From Methanobrevibacter sp. (GTDB lineage Archaea; Methanobacteriota; Methanobacteria; Methanobacteriales; Methanobacteriaceae), in the NCBI GenBank assembly GCA_016291275.1, contig JAEEWY010000083.1, positions 1-6,579 of the forward strand: a stretch of 6,579 nucleotides of DNA, read 5' to 3'. Shown here in pieces: positions 5,292 to 6,579 of the stretch. The notes below the pieces were generated by a model. It did not search any database and had not been told where the DNA came from. It worked only from the letters and a program-made list of their open reading frames with translations. Made by a program: the position numbers and the translations under genes. The first letter of the stretch is position 1; each line of letters begins with the position of its first letter.

Positions 5292-6579
5292 TTAAGAGAA
5301 TATTTGCTCTAACATCCAGTCAGCATCATATTCCTTAATGTCATCATAAGATTGTCCCATACCTAAGAATAAGATTGGCTTTTTAATGATGTAACCAATT
5401 GAAAGTGCAGCACCACCTTTTGAATCAGCATCTGCCTTAGTAAGTATGACACCATCTATATCAATAGCTTCATTGAATTTTCTTGCCTGTTCTGTTGCAT
5501 CGTTACCGGTTAATGCATCACCTACAAACACGACCAAATCAGGTTTAGATACTCTACGAATCTTTTTCATTTCATCCATCAAATTGGTGTTTGTTTGCAT
5601 TCTTCCAGCAGTGTCAATCAATACAAGCTCTTTTCCTTTAGCTCTAGCATGCTGAACTGCATCAAATGCTACAGCTGCAGGGTCAGATCCCTTTTCATGC
5701 TTGATCAATTTAACGCCTAAATTGTCTGCATGATATTGGACTTGTTCAATAGCTCCTGCCCTAAATGTATCTGATGCAGCAATAACTGGAGTGTAACCTT
5801 TTTTAATGTAATAATTAGAAAGCTTACCGATAGTGGTGGTTTTTCCAGTACCGTTGATACCTACAAGCATTACAACAAGAGGTTCACCTTGAGCAACTTT
5901 CTCTTCAAGGAGTTCAGTCATTGATTTTCCTTCAATGTCAATGATTTTAGAAACTGCATTCTTGAGAGCTTTGTAGGTGTATTCCTCAATATCACTACTT
6001 CTTTTTATCTTTTGACCAACCAAGTCATTTTTAACTGATTCGACAACAACGCTTGAAACATCCATTGCCACATCCGCTTCCAAAAGACCTAATTCAAGTT
6101 CAAATAGGATATCTTCAACATCATCTTCAGATATTGACTTTTCCTTAATGAATGATAAGAATCCGCCGGATTTTTCCTTTTTATCTTCATCTTCAGACTC
6201 ATCAGATTCTTCTTTCTTCTTACGTCTGAATAATGAACGTTTAGATTTTTTGGATTCCTCTTCTTTTTCTTCTTCCTCTTCTTCTCTTTCTTCTTCCGGA
6301 ATCCCTTCTTCAGAACCTTCAACAGCTTCAAGTTGGGAATCTTCCTCTTCTTCTGCTGCTTCTTCAATTTCCTCTTCAGGCTCTTCTTCAAGATCTGCAT
6401 CTGAATCTTCTTCATCTTCTTTCTTATCTCTTTTTAAGAAACCTAAGAATCCAGATTTTTCCTTTTTATCTGCATCTGAATCTTCTTCAGACTCTTCTAA
6501 TTCTTCAGACTCTTCTTCAGATTCTTCCTCTAAAGCAGCATCGAGCTTTTCATCCAATTCTTCTTCTGAATTTTCTTCG
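5292..6579 (-). CDS. ftsY: Signal recognition particle receptor FtsY (N-terminus cut by window edge)
   Basis: This is the SRP-receptor GTPase that docks SRP-ribosome complexes at the cytoplasmic membrane for co-translational insertion; 428 residues are visible. The frame stays open to the last base with no ATG (it begins EENSEEELDEK), so the gene starts beyond the window; a TTG at 6557 is not a believable start. Visible residues 1 to about 130 are a highly charged A-domain of Glu/Asp/Ser runs broken by basic/aromatic patches. The helical N domain follows (about 148-225), then the G domain: P-loop GINGTGKTTT (240-249), DTFRAGA (270-276), DTAGR (322-326), GDALTGND (353-360), TKAD (380-383) and the closing LGMGQSYDDIKEYD (405-418). 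GDALTGND and the short C-terminal helix favour FtsY over its paralogue SRP54, which would carry a Met-rich M domain absent here. All GTPase motifs look intact. Confidence 0.96.
   Translation of the reverse strand, partial: EENSEEELDEKLDAALEEESEEESEELEESEEDSDADKKEKSGFLGFLKRDKKEDEEDSDADLEEEPEEEIEEAAEEEEDSQLEAVEGSEEGIPEEEREEEEEEKEEESKKSKRSLFRRKKKEESDESEDEDKKEKSGGFLSFIKEKSISEDDVEDILFELELGLLEADVAMDVSSVVVESVKNDLVGQKIKRSSDIEEYTYKALKNAVSKIIDIEGKSMTELLEEKVAQGEPLVVMLVGINGTGKTTTIGKLSNYYIKKGYTPVIAASDTFRAGAIEQVQYHADNLGVKLIKHEKGSDPAAVAFDAVQHARAKGKELVLIDTAGRMQTNTNLMDEMKKIRRVSKPDLVVFVGDALTGNDATEQARKFNEAIDIDGVILTKADADSKGGAALSIGYIIKKPILFLGMGQSYDDIKEYDADWMLEQIFS
6138..6467 (-). repeat. Repeated basic/aromatic modules in the FtsY acidic domain
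   Basis: Inside ftsY, DKKEKSGFLGFLK (visible residues about 37-49) and DKKEKSGGFLSFIK (132-145) are near copies, and a related patch KRSLFRRKKK lies at 113-122. At DNA level an 18-base identical run, AGATAAAAAGGAAAAATC on the minus strand, occurs at 6471-6454 and 6186-6169. Each patch sits between long Glu/Asp runs. The patches resemble the membrane-targeting sequences of bacterial FtsY (a Gly-Phe-Phe type helix flanked by Lys); that parallel is an inference. Confidence 0.6.

Noticed and set aside
5446..5655. Plus-strand 69-codon frame opposite ftsY
   Set aside because: It lies wholly within the GTPase domain of FtsY on the other strand, and no independent evidence of coding was seen.
6089..6415. 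A 108-residue Lys-rich open frame overlapping ftsY on the same strand
   Set aside because: It is the shifted reading of Glu-rich GAA/GAG runs in ftsY (which give Lys/Arg in this frame). It starts inside the gene, has no ribosome site that I can see, and its composition is explained by the repeat codons.
6555..6557. TTG as the start codon of FtsY
   Set aside because: The frame continues upstream to the window edge with the same acidic composition (EENSEEE) and no stop, so the true start lies outside; TTG here is an internal Leu codon.

Overview
The window looks like a piece of a low-GC methanogen chromosome, most likely Methanobacteriales and close to Methanobrevibacter. This rests on four things: an FtsY of archaeal type, GTGAT-type Shine-Dalgarno sites placed a few bases before the starts, extremely A/T-rich spacers with TATA-like boxes and oligo-T terminators, and membrane proteins rich in Ile/Val/Phe with AT-biased codons. 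The genus is inferred from sequence character; no database search was possible.

All four protein genes lie on the minus strand, so in transcription order they run from high to low coordinates. They are: ftsY (5292-6579, N-terminus cut by the window edge), a NhaC-family Na+/H+ antiporter (3221-4945), a complete sodium:neurotransmitter symporter (NSS/SNF) family transporter (1387-2874), and a second, divergent NSS paralogue (1-1155, C-terminus cut by the window edge). The gene-free gaps are 346, 346 and 231 bases. Each has an oligo-T terminator candidate at its upstream-gene end and a TATA-like element before the next gene, so the four genes look separately transcribed and not like one operon. 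No convincing small ORF, tRNA, rRNA, CRISPR array or mobile element was seen in the gaps.

Functionally, FtsY is the signal-recognition-particle receptor that delivers ribosomes making membrane proteins to the membrane. The other three are polytopic membrane proteins that plausibly share a sodium cycle: NSS carriers bring in amino-acid-like solutes with Na+, and NhaC exchanges Na+ for H+. That link is inference from families and adjacency only.

The most interesting observation is the contrast between the NSS paralogues. The complete one keeps every residue of the two classical sodium sites and matches LeuT numbering through TM1. The other has lost both asparagines of the Na1 site while keeping the Na2 Ser/Thr pair and the Glu associated with chloride independence, which predicts altered ion coupling. 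Other points worth a look are a stop codon in nhaC followed in frame by a basic amphipathic 13-residue tail, a hairpin-plus-oligo-T terminator that contains the NSS stop codon, and repeated basic/aromatic membrane-targeting-like modules in the acidic N-domain of FtsY. I see no sign of a wholly new multi-gene system here.
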